Positions 42,066 through 54,602 of a stretch of 64,000 nucleotides of DNA are shown here, one piece after another; the stretch's first letter is position 1, and each line of letters begins with the position of its first letter. The notes under the pieces were generated by a model, which made no database searches, was not told the DNA's origin, and saw only the letters and a program-made list of their open reading frames with translations. The position numbers were made by a program, and so were the translations under genes. Location: NCBI RefSeq assembly GCF_020883495.1, contig NZ_CP086610.1:2647501-2711500 (forward strand). Direction: 5' to 3'. Origin of the DNA: Shinella zoogloeoides. GTDB taxonomy: Bacteria > Pseudomonadota > Alphaproteobacteria > Rhizobiales > Rhizobiaceae.

Positions 42066-43361
42066 TTAGTCCTCAAACGGGTCGGTCACAAGTATGGTGT
42101 CGTCGCGCTCCGGGCTGGTCGAAAGCAGGGCAACCGGCGCACCGATCAGCTCTTCGACCTGGCGGACATATTTGATCGCCTGGGCCGGCAGGTCCGCCCA
42201 GCTCCGCGCGCCGACGGTCGATTCCTTCCAGCCTTCGAGCGTGATGTAGATCGGCTCGACGCGGGCCTGCTGGCTCTGGCTTGCCGGCAGGTAATCGATC
42301 TCCTTGCCGTCGAGCCTGTAGCCGACGCAGATCTTCAGCTCGTCCAGGCCGTCGAGAACGTCGAGCTTGGTGAGCGCGATGCCGTTGATGCCGTTGGTCT
42401 TGACTGTCTGGCGCACCAGCACGGCATCGAACCAGCCGCAGCGGCGCGGACGGCCGGTATTGACGCCGACCTCGCGGCCGACGGTCGCAAGATGCTTGCC
42501 GATCTCGTCGTCCAGCTCGCAGGGGAACGGCCCCTCGCCCACGCGGGTCGTATAGGCCTTGGTGATGCCCAGCACATAGCTGATCGCCGTCGGGCCGAGG
42601 CCCGAACCGGCGGCGGCCTGACCGGCAACCGTGTTGGAGGAGGTCACGAACGGATAGGTGCCGTGGTCGTTGTCGAGCAGCGCGCCCTGCGCGCCTTCGA
42701 AGAGAATACGCGCGCCGGACTTGCGGTGCTTGTCGAGAACATCCCAGACCCGGTCGACATAGGGCAGGATCTGCGCGGCGACGGAGGTCAGCTCTTCCTC
42801 GATGGATTCGACGGAGATTTCGGCAAGGCCCATGCCGCGGCGCAATGCATTGTGGTGCGTCAGCAGGCGCTCGATCTTCGGCCGCAGCGTTTCCGGCTCG
42901 GCAAGGTCGATGACGCGGATGGCGCGGCGGCCGACCTTGTCCTCATAGGCCGGGCCGATGCCGCGGCGGGTCGTGCCGATCTTGGTGCCGTTGCTGGAGG
43001 CCGCGTCCTCGCGCAGCGCGTCGAGATCGCGGTGCAGCGACAGGATGAGCGGCGCGTTGTCGGCGATGCGCAGCACCTCCGGCATGACGGCCACGCCCTG
43101 CGCGCGCAGCTTTTCCACTTCCGCGACGAAATGGTGCGGGTCGACGACGACGCCGTTGCCGATGACGCTGAGCTTGCCGCGCACGAGGCCGGACGGCAGC
43201 AGGGCCAGCTTGTAGCTCACGCCGTTGATGACGAGGGTATGACCGGCATTGTGGCCGCCCTGGTAGCGAACGATCACTTCCGCCCGTTCAGAAAGCCAGT
43301 CGACAATCTTGCCCTTGCCTTCGTCACCCCACTGCGAACCGACAACTACGACACTTGCCAT
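42066..43361 (-). CDS. purA: Adenylosuccinate synthetase PurA
   Basis: A 431-residue cytoplasmic enzyme that joins IMP and aspartate with GTP in AMP synthesis. ATG 43359-43361 is chosen because GGGAAAG precedes it and the protein begins [20 protein letters not shown], the exact family start with the GTP loop. Other signatures are [43 protein letters not shown] and the C-terminal [12 protein letters not shown]. Full length, with no unusual residues seen. It is divergent from the EamA transporter. Confidence 0.97.
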   Translation of the reverse strand: MASVVVVGSQWGDEGKGKIVDWLSERAEVIVRYQGGHNAGHTLVINGVSYKLALLPSGLVRGKLSVIGNGVVVDPHHFVAEVEKLRAQGVAVMPEVLRIADNAPLILSLHRDLDALREDAASSNGTKIGTTRRGIGPAYEDKVGRRAIRVIDLAEPETLRPKIERLLTHHNALRRGMGLAEISVESIEEELTSVAAQILPYVDRVWDVLDKHRKSGARILFEGAQGALLDNDHGTYPFVTSSNTVAGQAAAGSGLGPTAISYVLGITKAYTTRVGEGPFPCELDDEIGKHLATVGREVGVNTGRPRRCGWFDAVLVRQTVKTNGINGIALTKLDVLDGLDELKICVGYRLDGKEIDYLPASQSQQARVEPIYITLEGWKESTVGARSWADLPAQAIKYVRQVEELIGAPVALLSTSPERDDTILVTDPFED

Positions 43362-43579
43362 TTCATCTTTCCCGTTTTCGCGCGCGAACGCATGAAGACA
43401 TGCGCGCGCCTGACTTGAAACCCGCGCATCTATACTGTGTTGTCTTTGGGAATGCGACCCTGTTATGACGGCCTGCATCCGCTTTTTGCCCATATCCGCT
43501 TTTTGTATGACGTAGCACGCTTTTTTACCGTATCCCGGCCACCCACCCGCGCCTGCCCTGCCACACGGACCCTGCCGCC

Positions 43580-44473
43580 TTGAACACGAGAGCCTATTTC
43601 TACCTGACGGTCACATCGCTTTTCTGGGGCGGGAACTCGGTTGCGGGCAAGCTTGCCGTCGGCCATGTCAGCCCGATGGTGCTGACGACTTTCCGCTGGA
43701 TCGTCGCGCTTTCGATCATCGTCGCCCTGATGATGCCGCAGGTCAAACGCGACTGGCCGGTCATCCGCAAGCACTGGCGCCAGTTGCTGCTCTACGGCGT
43801 CTTCGGCTTCACGACTTTCAACGCCCTGCTCTACACGGCGCTCGGCTATACCAGCGCCATCAACGCCGTCATCGAGCAGGCCAGCATTCCCATGCTGATC
43901 TTCGCCTTCAACTTCATCCTGTTTCGCATCCAGGCGTCCATCGCCCAGATCGTCGGCTTCGCCGTCACGCTGATCGGCGTCCTGATCACCGCCGCCCACG
44001 GCGAGTTCTCGGCGCTTGCCGAACTGGAGTTCAATTTCGGCGACCTGCTAATCCTCCTCGCCTGTATCGTCTATGCCGGCTACACCATCGCGCTGCGCTG
44101 GAAGCCCAACCTGCACTGGCAGAGCTTCATCGCCGCCCCGGCCTTCGGCGCGCTGCTCAGCGCCATTCCCCTCTTCTTCTGGGAACTATCGCGCGGCGGC
44201 ACCATCCTGCCGGATGCGACCGGCTGGGCCATCGTGCTCTATGCCGGCATCTTCCCTTCGCTGCTGTCGCAGGTTCTATATGTACGCGGCGTCGAGATGA
44301 TCGGCGCGAACCGGGCCGGCCTCTTCATCAACGCCATTCCGGTCTTCGGCACATTGCTGTCCGTGCTGCTGGTCGGCGAGACCATGCATCTCTTCCATGC
44401 CCTTGCCCTCCTCCTCGTGCTCGGCGGCATCGCCATCGCCGAATGGGGACGGCCGCAGGAGAAGAAAGGCTGA
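43580..44473 (+). CDS. EamA/DMT family transporter
   Basis: A 297-residue inner-membrane protein with about ten helices in two EamA repeats. The first begins [20 protein letters not shown] and the second [19 protein letters not shown]; each repeat has the internal GE/NP-type helix breaks common to drug/metabolite transporters. A TTG at 43580 is the start that fits the family N terminus ([11 protein letters not shown]). The substrate is unknown; members export amino acids, nucleosides or drugs. It is convergent with serA across a shared terminator. Confidence 0.88.
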   Translation: MNTRAYFYLTVTSLFWGGNSVAGKLAVGHVSPMVLTTFRWIVALSIIVALMMPQVKRDWPVIRKHWRQLLLYGVFGFTTFNALLYTALGYTSAINAVIEQASIPMLIFAFNFILFRIQASIAQIVGFAVTLIGVLITAAHGEFSALAELEFNFGDLLILLACIVYAGYTIALRWKPNLHWQSFIAAPAFGALLSAIPLFFWELSRGGTILPDATGWAIVLYAGIFPSLLSQVLYVRGVEMIGANRAGLFINAIPVFGTLLSVLLVGETMHLFHALALLLVLGGIAIAEWGRPQEKKG

Positions 44474-44480
44474 GAAACGA

Positions 44481-44510
44481 AAGGCCCGCCGGATCGCTCC
44501 GGCGGGCCTT
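44481..44510. terminator. Bidirectional terminator between EamA gene and serA
   Basis: A 13-bp stem (AAGGCCCGCCGGA/TCCGGCGGGCCTT) with loop TCGC. It serves both convergent genes. Confidence 0.82.
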
Positions 44511-44553
44511 TCCATTTCCGTCCTGGCCGTTTCCGTCCTGGGAAGAGCGAAGA

Positions 44554-46149
44554 TCAGTCGACGTTGAAGACCAGCGGCTTGACCTGACGGATCGCCGGGT
44601 TTGCGCCGAGCTTGGCCAGCACGTCGTCGGAGATCGCACCGTCGACATAGAGAAGGGCGATGGCATCGCCGCCTTCCTTCTCACGGCCGAGCTGGAAGTT
44701 GGCGATGTTGACGCCGGCCTCGCCGAGCGTCGTGCCGATGAAGCCGATCATGCCCGGAACGTCGGTATTGGTGATGTAGACCATGTGGTTGCCGACATCC
44801 GCATCGAGGTTGATGCCCTTGATCTGGATGAAGCGCGGCTTGCCGTCGGAGAAGACCGTGCCGGCGATGGAGCGGGTCTGATTCTCCGTCTTCACCGTCA
44901 GGCGGATATAGCCGTCGAAGACGCCCGACTTGTCACGCTTGACCTCGGACAGGATGACGCCCTTTTCCTTGATCATGACCGGGGCCGAGACCATGTTGAC
45001 GTCGGCGACCTGCGGGCGGATGAGGCCGGCAAGCACGGCGCTGGTCAGCGCCTTGGTGTTCATCGAGGCTGTCGCGCCGTCATAAAGAATCTCGATTTCC
45101 TTGATCGCGCTTTCCGTGACCTGACCGACGAAGGCGCCGAGCACGTCCGCAAGGCGGATGAAAGGCTTCAGGATCGGCGCTTCCTCGGCCGTGATCGACG
45201 GCATGTTGATGGCGTTGGAGACGGCACCCTTGACGAGGTAGTCCGACATCTGCTCGGCGACCTGCAGGGCGACGTTCTCCTGCGCTTCCGTGGTCGACGC
45301 GCCGAGATGCGGCGTGCAGACGACGTTTTCGAGGCCGAAGAGCGGGCTTTCGGTCGCGGGCTCCACCTCGAACACGTCGAAGCCGGCGCCGGCGACATGG
45401 CCGGACTTGATGGCTTCGGCAAGCGCCGCTTCATCGACAAGACCGCCACGGGCGCAGTTGATGATGCGCACGCCCTTCTTGGTCTTGGCGAGCGCTTCTT
45501 TGCCCAGGATACCGCGCGTCTTGTCCGTCATCGGAACGTGCAGCGTGATGAAATCGGCGCGGGCGAGCAGGTCGTCCAGTTCCGCCTTTTCGACGCCCAT
45601 TTCCACGGCGCGTTCAGCCGACAGGAAGGGATCGTAGGCGATGACATGCATGCCGAGGCCGATGGCCTTCTTGCAGACGATGCCGCCGATATTGCCGGCG
45701 CCGATGACGCCGAGCGTCTTGCCGGTGATCTCGACGCCCATGAACTTCGACTTTTCCCACTTGCCGGCCTGTGTGGAGGTATCGGCGGCCGGAAGCTGGC
45801 GGGCAACGGCGAACATCAGCGCGATGGCGTGCTCGGCGGTGGTGATCGAGTTGCCGAAAGGCGTGTTCATGACGATGATGCCGCGGCGCGAGGCGGCCGG
45901 GATATCGACATTGTCGACGCCGATGCCGGCGCGGCCGATGACCTTGAGGTTGCTGGCAGCAGCGATCAGCTTTTCCGTCGCCTTGGTGGCCGAGCGGATG
46001 GCGAGGCCGTCATAATTGCCGATGATCTCGGCGAGCTTTTCCTTGTCCTTGCCGAGCTTCGGCTGGAAATCGACATCAACGCCGCGGTCGCGGAAAATCT
46101 GGACGGCGGTTTCCGAGAGTTCGTCGGATACGAGTACGCGAGGTGCCAC
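44554..46149 (-). CDS. serA: D-3-phosphoglycerate dehydrogenase SerA
   Basis: A 531-residue enzyme that oxidises 3-phosphoglycerate with NAD in the first step of serine synthesis. GTG at 46147-46149 is the start: AAGGAGG stands five bases before it, and the protein then begins MAPRVLVSDELSETAVQIF. The NAD loop is GVIGAGNIGG (about 148-156), and the catalytic residues are Arg234 (NCARGGLVDE), Glu263 region (FDVFEVEP) and His281 (CTPHLGAS). After an intervening ASB domain, a C-terminal ACT domain (NTDVPGMIGFIGTTLGEAGV) probably senses serine. It lies 75 bases after serC and is probably in one operon with it. Confidence 0.96.
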   Translation of the reverse strand: MAPRVLVSDELSETAVQIFRDRGVDVDFQPKLGKDKEKLAEIIGNYDGLAIRSATKATEKLIAAASNLKVIGRAGIGVDNVDIPAASRRGIIVMNTPFGNSITTAEHAIALMFAVARQLPAADTSTQAGKWEKSKFMGVEITGKTLGVIGAGNIGGIVCKKAIGLGMHVIAYDPFLSAERAVEMGVEKAELDDLLARADFITLHVPMTDKTRGILGKEALAKTKKGVRIINCARGGLVDEAALAEAIKSGHVAGAGFDVFEVEPATESPLFGLENVVCTPHLGASTTEAQENVALQVAEQMSDYLVKGAVSNAINMPSITAEEAPILKPFIRLADVLGAFVGQVTESAIKEIEILYDGATASMNTKALTSAVLAGLIRPQVADVNMVSAPVMIKEKGVILSEVKRDKSGVFDGYIRLTVKTENQTRSIAGTVFSDGKPRFIQIKGINLDADVGNHMVYITNTDVPGMIGFIGTTLGEAGVNIANFQLGREKEGGDAIALLYVDGAISDDVLAKLGANPAIRQVKPLVFNVD

Positions 46150-46224
46150 GATGGCCTCCTTCAATGAGTCAGGGAAGATGAGATCAAAGATGGCTCCGCC
46201 CGAAGGACGAAGCCGGTCGCGAAA

Positions 46225-47406
<1,182 letters not shown>

Positions 47407-47410
47407 GATC

Positions 47411-47449
47411 GCTATCCTTCCAGATAGATAGCTCCTCGTTGGGGAGGAG
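47411..47449 (-). promoter_or_regulatory. Structured serC 5' leader (serC motif candidate)
   Basis: On the minus strand two consecutive hairpins precede serC: CTCCTC-N6-GAGGAG, then GCTATC-N10-GATAGC, whose loop carries the Shine-Dalgarno bases GGAAG. A conserved serC leader RNA motif has been described in Alphaproteobacteria; position and layout agree. The ligand or trigger is unknown. Confidence 0.6.
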
Positions 47450-47583
47450 TGTCCCGCCGCCGTGAATATGGGAGAGGCCTTCTCCAGTCAAGAAGAATAT
47501 GTCGCTATCGAAAAATAATCCGGCGCAATGGAAACGGCGCGCCGGTTGCCCGACGCGCCGTGAAAGAACCGGATAGCGCGCTC

Positions 47584-48318
47584 CTACCAGAGCGGGACGC
47601 GCAGGCCGACACGGAATTCGTGCTTCTGGATGCCGCGGTCGCGGACATCCATGCCGCCCGCCCCGGAGCGGAAGGCATCGCCGCCGGCGATATCGGAGAA
47701 GCGGTAGCCGAAGTCGAGCTTGACGTTGGAGGCAAGGTCCATGGACGCGCCGGCCATCAGGGCATAGGTGAAGCGCAGGCCATCCTGCCCCGCAAGCCAC
47801 GCTCCGGGGCAACCTGCCCCACCGCAGGCGGCATCGCGCCAATCGAGATAGGTCGCCCCCAGCCCCACGCCGACATAGGGCGTGAAGCCGGCGAGCGTGC
47901 CGAGATCGACATAACCATTGGCCATCACGCCGGCGGCGGAATAATCGGCCTTGAAGGCGCACGGCCCGCCGGCACAGGCGGCGCTGCCGCGAAAATCGTC
48001 CTTGGAATAATCAACGGTCACGTCTGCGCGCGCCAGATCGTTGAACTGGTAGCCGAGGCCAAGGCCATAGGAGAGCGGCCGGGAGAAACGGCGCTCGTCG
48101 AACTCCTGCGTTGCGCCGGCTTGCGTGATGCGCGGCCGCCCGCCCTTGATCCAGCCGGAATAGCCAAGGTCACCGCGAATGTACCAGCCCCCGGCGGCAA
48201 CGCTTTTCGACACGTCGATTTCCGGCGCTTCGATGACTTCGAGATCGCTCGCGAGGGCGCTCGTTGCGACAAGCGCTGCGATAGCGATGATGCCAGACGA
48301 TGCGATACGGCGGGCCAT
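47584..48318 (-). CDS. Outer-membrane beta-barrel protein A (Omp25/opacity type)
   Basis: A 244-residue protein with a signal peptide (MARRIASSGIIAIAALVATSALA). The mature part begins with an exposed stretch (EVIEAPEIDVSKSVAAGG) and then the WYIRGDLGYSGW block that opens many rhizobial 8-strand barrels. Alternating strands follow (YGLGLGYQFNDLARADVTVD, FTPYVGVGLGATYLDWRD, LRFTYALMAGASMDLASNV), ending in a C-terminal aromatic (VPLW). Four cysteines in extracellular loops (ACAGGPCA, ACGGAGC) may form two disulfides. It resembles the next gene, so they are a paralogous pair. TTAACCAT lies 78 bases upstream. Confidence 0.85.
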   Translation of the reverse strand: MARRIASSGIIAIAALVATSALASDLEVIEAPEIDVSKSVAAGGWYIRGDLGYSGWIKGGRPRITQAGATQEFDERRFSRPLSYGLGLGYQFNDLARADVTVDYSKDDFRGSAACAGGPCAFKADYSAAGVMANGYVDLGTLAGFTPYVGVGLGATYLDWRDAACGGAGCPGAWLAGQDGLRFTYALMAGASMDLASNVKLDFGYRFSDIAGGDAFRSGAGGMDVRDRGIQKHEFRVGLRVPLW

Positions 48319-48395
48319 TGTCTCACTTCCCTGAAGACCGGTTGCCGGTCGGTTGCGCCGGCGCCGGCCGGCATTCCGCCACCCTACACCGTTGG

Positions 48396-48403
48396 TTAAC
48401 CAT
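48396..48403 (+). promoter_or_regulatory. CtrA-like half-site TTAACCAT upstream of outer-membrane gene A
   Basis: TTAACCAT is followed by ATTTCTTAA; the gap to the second TTAA is nine bases, so this is a half-site rather than the full TTAA-N7-TTAA. Confidence 0.4.
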
Positions 48404-48450
48404 ATTTCTTAAGGAATGAAGAAACCGTTAAGCACCCGCCGGAACGCAAA

Positions 48451-48472
48451 GGGCCGCCCCGAAGGGCGGCCC
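48451..48472 (-). terminator. Terminator of outer-membrane gene B
   Basis: GGGCCGCCC and GGGCGGCCC pair around CGAA, with a short TTTG on the minus strand. It lies 21 bases past the stop. Confidence 0.7.
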
Positions 48473-48493
48473 TGAAAATACGGAAGCGGTCTC

Positions 48494-49309
48494 TTACTTG
48501 TAGACCGGGATATCGGCCGGCGGGATGTAGGTCGCCGTTTCGCAGCCGCTGAAGGAGTAGCGCAGGCCGGCGCGGGCTTCATGGCTGTAATAGCCCTTGT
48601 CGTAGCCCGGGCCGCCGTTCAGCTTGTAGCCGAACATGTCGCCCTTAGTGACATGACGGAAACGATAGCCCACATCGGCCTTGAGGTTGCACGTCAGGTC
48701 GATCGCGGTACCAGCCATGAGCGCGTAGGTGAAGCGCCAGCTCTTCTTGCCGTCATGTTCCGTCGTGTTGCAGCCCGGGTTGCCCGGATCGTTGCAGATC
48801 GTATTGTTCAGCTTGTTCCAGCGAACGTAGGAACCGCCGATACCCGCGCCAACATAAGGCGTGAAGGCGCCGTAGTGCCCGATATCAACATATGCGTTGG
48901 CGAGCAGGGTAAGGGCCGACAGGGAGCTTCTGTCGCTCGAGTTGCAGACGGTCGCGCCGCACCAGCCCGTGGTGCCGCCCCGGAAGTTCGACTTGAACAT
49001 ATAGTCCAGCGTCACGTCCGTACGGAGGTGATCGTTGATCTGGTAACCGACACCGCCGCCGATGACGAAACCGCTTCTCAGGCGGGTGAAATCGAAGTCC
49101 TTGTCGACCTTGTTCGACCCCTGAAAGTAGTGCGCGCCGCGCAGCTTGTTGTAGGACCAGCCCGCATCGCCGCGCAGGTACCAGCCGCCCGTCTGGACGA
49201 CGGTTTCCTGAACCGGAGCCTCGATGACCTGCGGCTCGTACATATCGGCCGCATAACCCGACGTGCCTGTCAGCATGACGGCGACGACGCTACTCAAAAC
49301 TTTCCTCAT
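48494..49309 (-). CDS. Outer-membrane beta-barrel protein B (Omp25/opacity type)
   Basis: A 271-residue protein. ATG 49307-49309 is chosen because GGAG precedes it and gives the signal peptide MRKVLSSVVAVMLTGTSGYA. The mature chain has the same pattern as its neighbour: an N-terminal VIEAPVQETV stretch, GGWYLRGDAGWSYNKLRGAH, then strands such as IGGGVGYQINDHLRTDVTLD and GAFTPYVGAGIGGSYVRW. Paired Cys residues occur in loops (WCGATVC, CNDPGNPGC), and Cys also occurs near the C terminus. It is about 27 residues longer than protein A, mainly in loops. Function unknown; such proteins often support envelope stability or surface binding. Confidence 0.85.
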   Translation of the reverse strand: MRKVLSSVVAVMLTGTSGYAADMYEPQVIEAPVQETVVQTGGWYLRGDAGWSYNKLRGAHYFQGSNKVDKDFDFTRLRSGFVIGGGVGYQINDHLRTDVTLDYMFKSNFRGGTTGWCGATVCNSSDRSSLSALTLLANAYVDIGHYGAFTPYVGAGIGGSYVRWNKLNNTICNDPGNPGCNTTEHDGKKSWRFTYALMAGTAIDLTCNLKADVGYRFRHVTKGDMFGYKLNGGPGYDKGYYSHEARAGLRYSFSGCETATYIPPADIPVYK

Positions 49310-49499
49310 GGCCTTGCTCCAGTAGGCTTGTGCTGCGGCTTGGCACACCGGCACACCGGCTCCCAAGTCGTTCGATCAGGCCTGGATAATGACGATGAAA
49401 AGTTAAGGGGCGATTAACTACGAACATTTACCGTATCTGTTAACGGCCGTTCATGAATTCGGTAAATTTTTAAATAAAACTTCCGTTTCGACTTCCCGC

Positions 49500-49531
49500 C
49501 AAAAGAAAAGGCCGGGGAATGCCCCGGCCTT
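49500..49531 (-). terminator. Rho-independent terminator of glmM
   Basis: AGGCCGGGG and CCCCGGCCT pair around a 4-base loop, followed on the minus strand by TTTCTTTTGG. It lies 26 bases past the stop. Confidence 0.85.
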
Positions 49532-49556
49532 TCGAAAGTTGTTGCGCCGATATGGC

Positions 49557-50909
49557 TCAGGCAGCGTTGCGGACCGAGCCGATCACGCCGATGAGCTCGT
49601 CGACGATGCGCTCCACCTGCCCCCGGTCGTCGCCTTCCGCCATGACGCGGATCAGCGGCTCGGTGCCGGACGGGCGGATCAGCAGGCGGCCGTTCTTGGC
49701 AAGCTCGCTCTCCGCATCGGCGATGGCCTGACGCACGGCGGCGTCTTCCAGCGGCTGGCCGGCCTTCACGCGAACGTTCTTCAGGACCTGCGGCACCGGC
49801 TCGAAGCGGTTGCAAATCTCGCTCACCGTCCTGCCGCTGCGCTTGACGCAGGCAAGAATCTGGAGCGCGGCGACGAGGCCGTCGCCGGTCGTGCCGAAAT
49901 CGGAAAGCACGATATGGCCGGACTGCTCGCCGCCGACATTGTAGTCGTGCTGGCGCATGTGCTCGACGACATAGCGGTCGCCGACCTTGGTGCGCTGCAG
50001 GCCAAGGCCCTTGCCGGCCAGGAAACGCTCCAGCCCGAGATTGGACATGACGGTGGCGACCAGCCCGCCGCCGCGCAGCATGCCGTCCGCCGCCCAGCTC
50101 TCGGCGATGACGGCCATGAGCTGGTCGCCATCGATGATCTTGCCGTTCTCGTCGATGATCTGCACGCGGTCCGCATCGCCGTCGAGCGCGATGCCGATAT
50201 CGGCGCGCACTTCATGCACCTTGCGCTGCAACGTCGCCGGATGGGTGGAGCCGCATTCCAAATTGATGTTGACGCCGTCCGGCTCGTTGCCGATCGTCAC
50301 CACGTCCGCGCCGAGTTCCCACAAAACGGCCGGCGCCACGCGATAGGCAGCGCCGTTCGCACAGTCGATGGCGATGCGCAGGCCCTGCAGCGTCACATCG
50401 CGCGGCAGCGTGCGCTTGGCATGCTCGATATAGCGGTCATGCACGCCGTCGACGCGCTTGGCCCGGCCGATCTCGCCGGCCTTGGCGAGCTGCGCCATCA
50501 TGTCCTTTTCGAGCAGTTCCTCGATTTCCATCTCCAGCTCGTCGGACAGCTTGTAGCCGTCCGGGCCGAAGAGCTTGATGCCGTTATCCTGGAACGGATT
50601 GTGCGAGGCCGAGATCATCACGCCGATATCGGCGCGCAGCGAGCGCGTCAGCATGGCCACGGCCGGCGTCGGGATCGGGCCGAGAACGAAGGCGTCGATG
50701 CCCGCCGCCGTGAAGCCGGCGACCATGGCATTTTCCAGCATGTAGCCGGAAAGGCGCGTGTCCTTGCCGATCACCACCCGGTGGCGATGCGCGCCGCGGC
50801 GGAAGATCGTGCCGACGGCGATGCCGACCCGCATGGCAAGGTCGGGTGTCATCGGGAAGGTGTTGGATTGGCCCCGGATGCCATCCGTGCCGAAGTAACG
50901 ACGTTTCAT
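49557..50909 (-). CDS. glmM: Phosphoglucosamine mutase GlmM
   Basis: A 450-residue enzyme converting glucosamine-6-phosphate to glucosamine-1-phosphate for peptidoglycan and LPS precursors. The start [13 protein letters not shown] is the family N terminus. The phosphoserine loop is [16 protein letters not shown] with active Ser102, the metal loop is [13 protein letters not shown], the sugar-binding loop is [10 protein letters not shown], and the phosphate loop is [14 protein letters not shown]. All are intact. It follows ftsH by 282 bases, a pairing often seen in proteobacteria. Confidence 0.97.
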   Translation of the reverse strand: MKRRYFGTDGIRGQSNTFPMTPDLAMRVGIAVGTIFRRGAHRHRVVIGKDTRLSGYMLENAMVAGFTAAGIDAFVLGPIPTPAVAMLTRSLRADIGVMISASHNPFQDNGIKLFGPDGYKLSDELEMEIEELLEKDMMAQLAKAGEIGRAKRVDGVHDRYIEHAKRTLPRDVTLQGLRIAIDCANGAAYRVAPAVLWELGADVVTIGNEPDGVNINLECGSTHPATLQRKVHEVRADIGIALDGDADRVQIIDENGKIIDGDQLMAVIAESWAADGMLRGGGLVATVMSNLGLERFLAGKGLGLQRTKVGDRYVVEHMRQHDYNVGGEQSGHIVLSDFGTTGDGLVAALQILACVKRSGRTVSEICNRFEPVPQVLKNVRVKAGQPLEDAAVRQAIADAESELAKNGRLLIRPSGTEPLIRVMAEGDDRGQVERIVDELIGVIGSVRNAA

Positions 50910-51133
50910 GTTCGCTCCTGAATTCGCGGGTCCTGCGGCATCTTCCGCCGCGCCCAGCGCATACGCGTCCCATCTGCCGCGTCCCAGGTGCCATACCGAG
51001 GCACCGAATGGGCAAAGACTCTACCGTCCGCGCGTAACTTTAACCTTAAGGCGCGCGGCTCTCGCGCTTCTTTGCCACAAAAGCAGGCAAAGAACATCCA
51101 CCCTGAAATCAGAATTCGTTACAGTCCGTTACC

Positions 51134-51171
51134 TAAAGAAAACGGCCGGGAAGACGATCCCGGCCGTTTTT
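51134..51171 (-). terminator. Rho-independent terminator of ftsH
   Basis: An 11-bp stem (AACGGCCGGGA/TCCCGGCCGTT) with a 6-base loop, followed on the minus strand by TTTTCTTTA. It lies 20 bases past the ftsH stop. The rest of 50910-51191 holds no gene. Confidence 0.85.
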
Positions 51172-51191
51172 GACGTTTCGCAAATCCGCGC

Positions 51192-53114
<1,923 letters not shown>

Positions 53115-53304
53115 CGAACTTTCCGGGCACTTTCCCGGCCGGGGGCTGCCGGCCGTTTCTTCAACGCCTAACATAGGGTCGCGTTGCGGCCTTGCCAAGG
53201 CAAACCACGCGCTCCACGGGCATTTCTCAAACTATCGTCAACGGCGACTGCAAAACCGCGCCGCCTCCGACACCCACCCTATCATAACGCTTTCGCGTCC
53301 GCCT

Positions 53305-54582
53305 TCATTCGTTCGGCGGAGACGGGAAGCGCGCGCAACCGAGGACATCCGCAAGGGCCTGGGCGGCCGGCAGGTCGAAGCGGGGCAGGAAATGTGCATA
53401 GGGCGCGATCACCGGCGTGAAGACGGCATCGCCCGCCGCCACCGCGCCGCCATCCGCGAATTTCAGGCACGGCGCGGTTCGCGCGGCCCGCAGGGCGGGG
53501 CCGTGCAGCGCCTCGCCCGCAGCGCCGCAGGCGGCAACCACGACCGTCCGCCCCGCCCGGTTGACCACCTGATAGCGCCCGTCCCATGTCCCGCCCCCCC
53601 CCGCTGCAAGGACGAGCGGCGCGATGCCCCGATCCTCGCGGTAGAGAGAAAGCCCATCCCGCCGGCGGTCGAACACCACGCGTCCTGCCGTCAGCCGCGA
53701 CAGTGTGCCGCTGGCAAGGAACGACCGGAGACGGCCGGCGGAACGGGCTTCGAGCGTGTGAACCCGCCCGCCCGCCGCCGCCGCCAGCAGCATGAGGCCC
53801 CGCCAGGCGGCGGGGTCAGATAAGACGGTCTCGACGGCGGGTGCCGCAAGGAAGATATACGCGCCCTCCGCCCGGGCATTTTCCGTCAGGAACACCGCCG
53901 CGCGCTTGGCCAAGAGAACGCGCTCCTCTCCGGCCGACAGCAACGGCGCGGCATCGCCCTGCGCCCGCACGCGCACCCGCTCGAAGCGCGGATTGAGATT
54001 GCTCGGATCGTCGATCCACCCTTCGCCCCGCTCCGCAAGGAAATCCCGGATCGCGGCGCGGCCGACACCGAGGAACGGTCGCAGCAACCAGACAGCGCCA
54101 TTCAGCAGCACGCCGTCCGCCATGCCGGAAAGGCCGACACCGGCCTGCGCGCGCGCCGCGCGCATGGCGACGGTCTCGTTCTGGTCGTCCAGCGTATGGG
54201 CGGAGACGATGGCGTCCGCGCCGCTTTCCCGTGCGGCGTCGACGAGAAGGTCGTAGCGCATGGCGCGGGCGGCGGCCTGCAGGCCCGTCGCCGGTTTCGT
54301 CCCCTCCCAGCGGCGGATCGCATGGGCGATGCCGTAGCGGCCGCAGAGCGCGCCCACGGCGGACGCCTCCGCGGACGAGCCGGCGCGCAGGTCATGGTCG
54401 ACGGTGCAGGCGCAAAGCGTGATATGCGGATAGCGCCCGGTGGCGCAAAGCGTGGCGAGGGCCACGAGCAGCCCGGTCGAATCGCTCCCGCCGGAAACGG
54501 CGATCAGGAGCTTTGCGGGGCGTTTGAAACTGGCAAGCAGATGGCCGGCTGCCTCGACGACGGGATTGTCCGCGCGGGCCAC
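53305..54582 (-). CDS. tilS: tRNA(Ile)-lysidine synthase TilS
   Basis: A 425-residue enzyme that attaches lysine to C34 of tRNA-Ile2 (CAU), changing it to read AUA. The PP-loop LIAVSGGSDSTGLLVAL lies at about 26-42; VDHDLRAGSSAEA and HTLDDQNETVAMR are the other conserved N-type ATPase blocks, followed by RPFLGVGRAAIRDFLAERG. The C-terminal domain is Ala/Arg-rich and less conserved. A GTG at 54582 is used as start. It lies between cpoB and ftsH in the normal alphaproteobacterial order. Confidence 0.93.
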   Translation of the reverse strand: MARADNPVVEAAGHLLASFKRPAKLLIAVSGGSDSTGLLVALATLCATGRYPHITLCACTVDHDLRAGSSAEASAVGALCGRYGIAHAIRRWEGTKPATGLQAAARAMRYDLLVDAARESGADAIVSAHTLDDQNETVAMRAARAQAGVGLSGMADGVLLNGAVWLLRPFLGVGRAAIRDFLAERGEGWIDDPSNLNPRFERVRVRAQGDAAPLLSAGEERVLLAKRAAVFLTENARAEGAYIFLAAPAVETVLSDPAAWRGLMLLAAAAGGRVHTLEARSAGRLRSFLASGTLSRLTAGRVVFDRRRDGLSLYREDRGIAPLVLAAGGGGTWDGRYQVVNRAGRTVVVAACGAAGEALHGPALRAARTAPCLKFADGGAVAAGDAVFTPVIAPYAHFLPRFDLPAAQALADVLGCARFPSPPNE

Positions 54583-54602
54583 GGCCTTCGCTCCGTCCGC
54601 AA

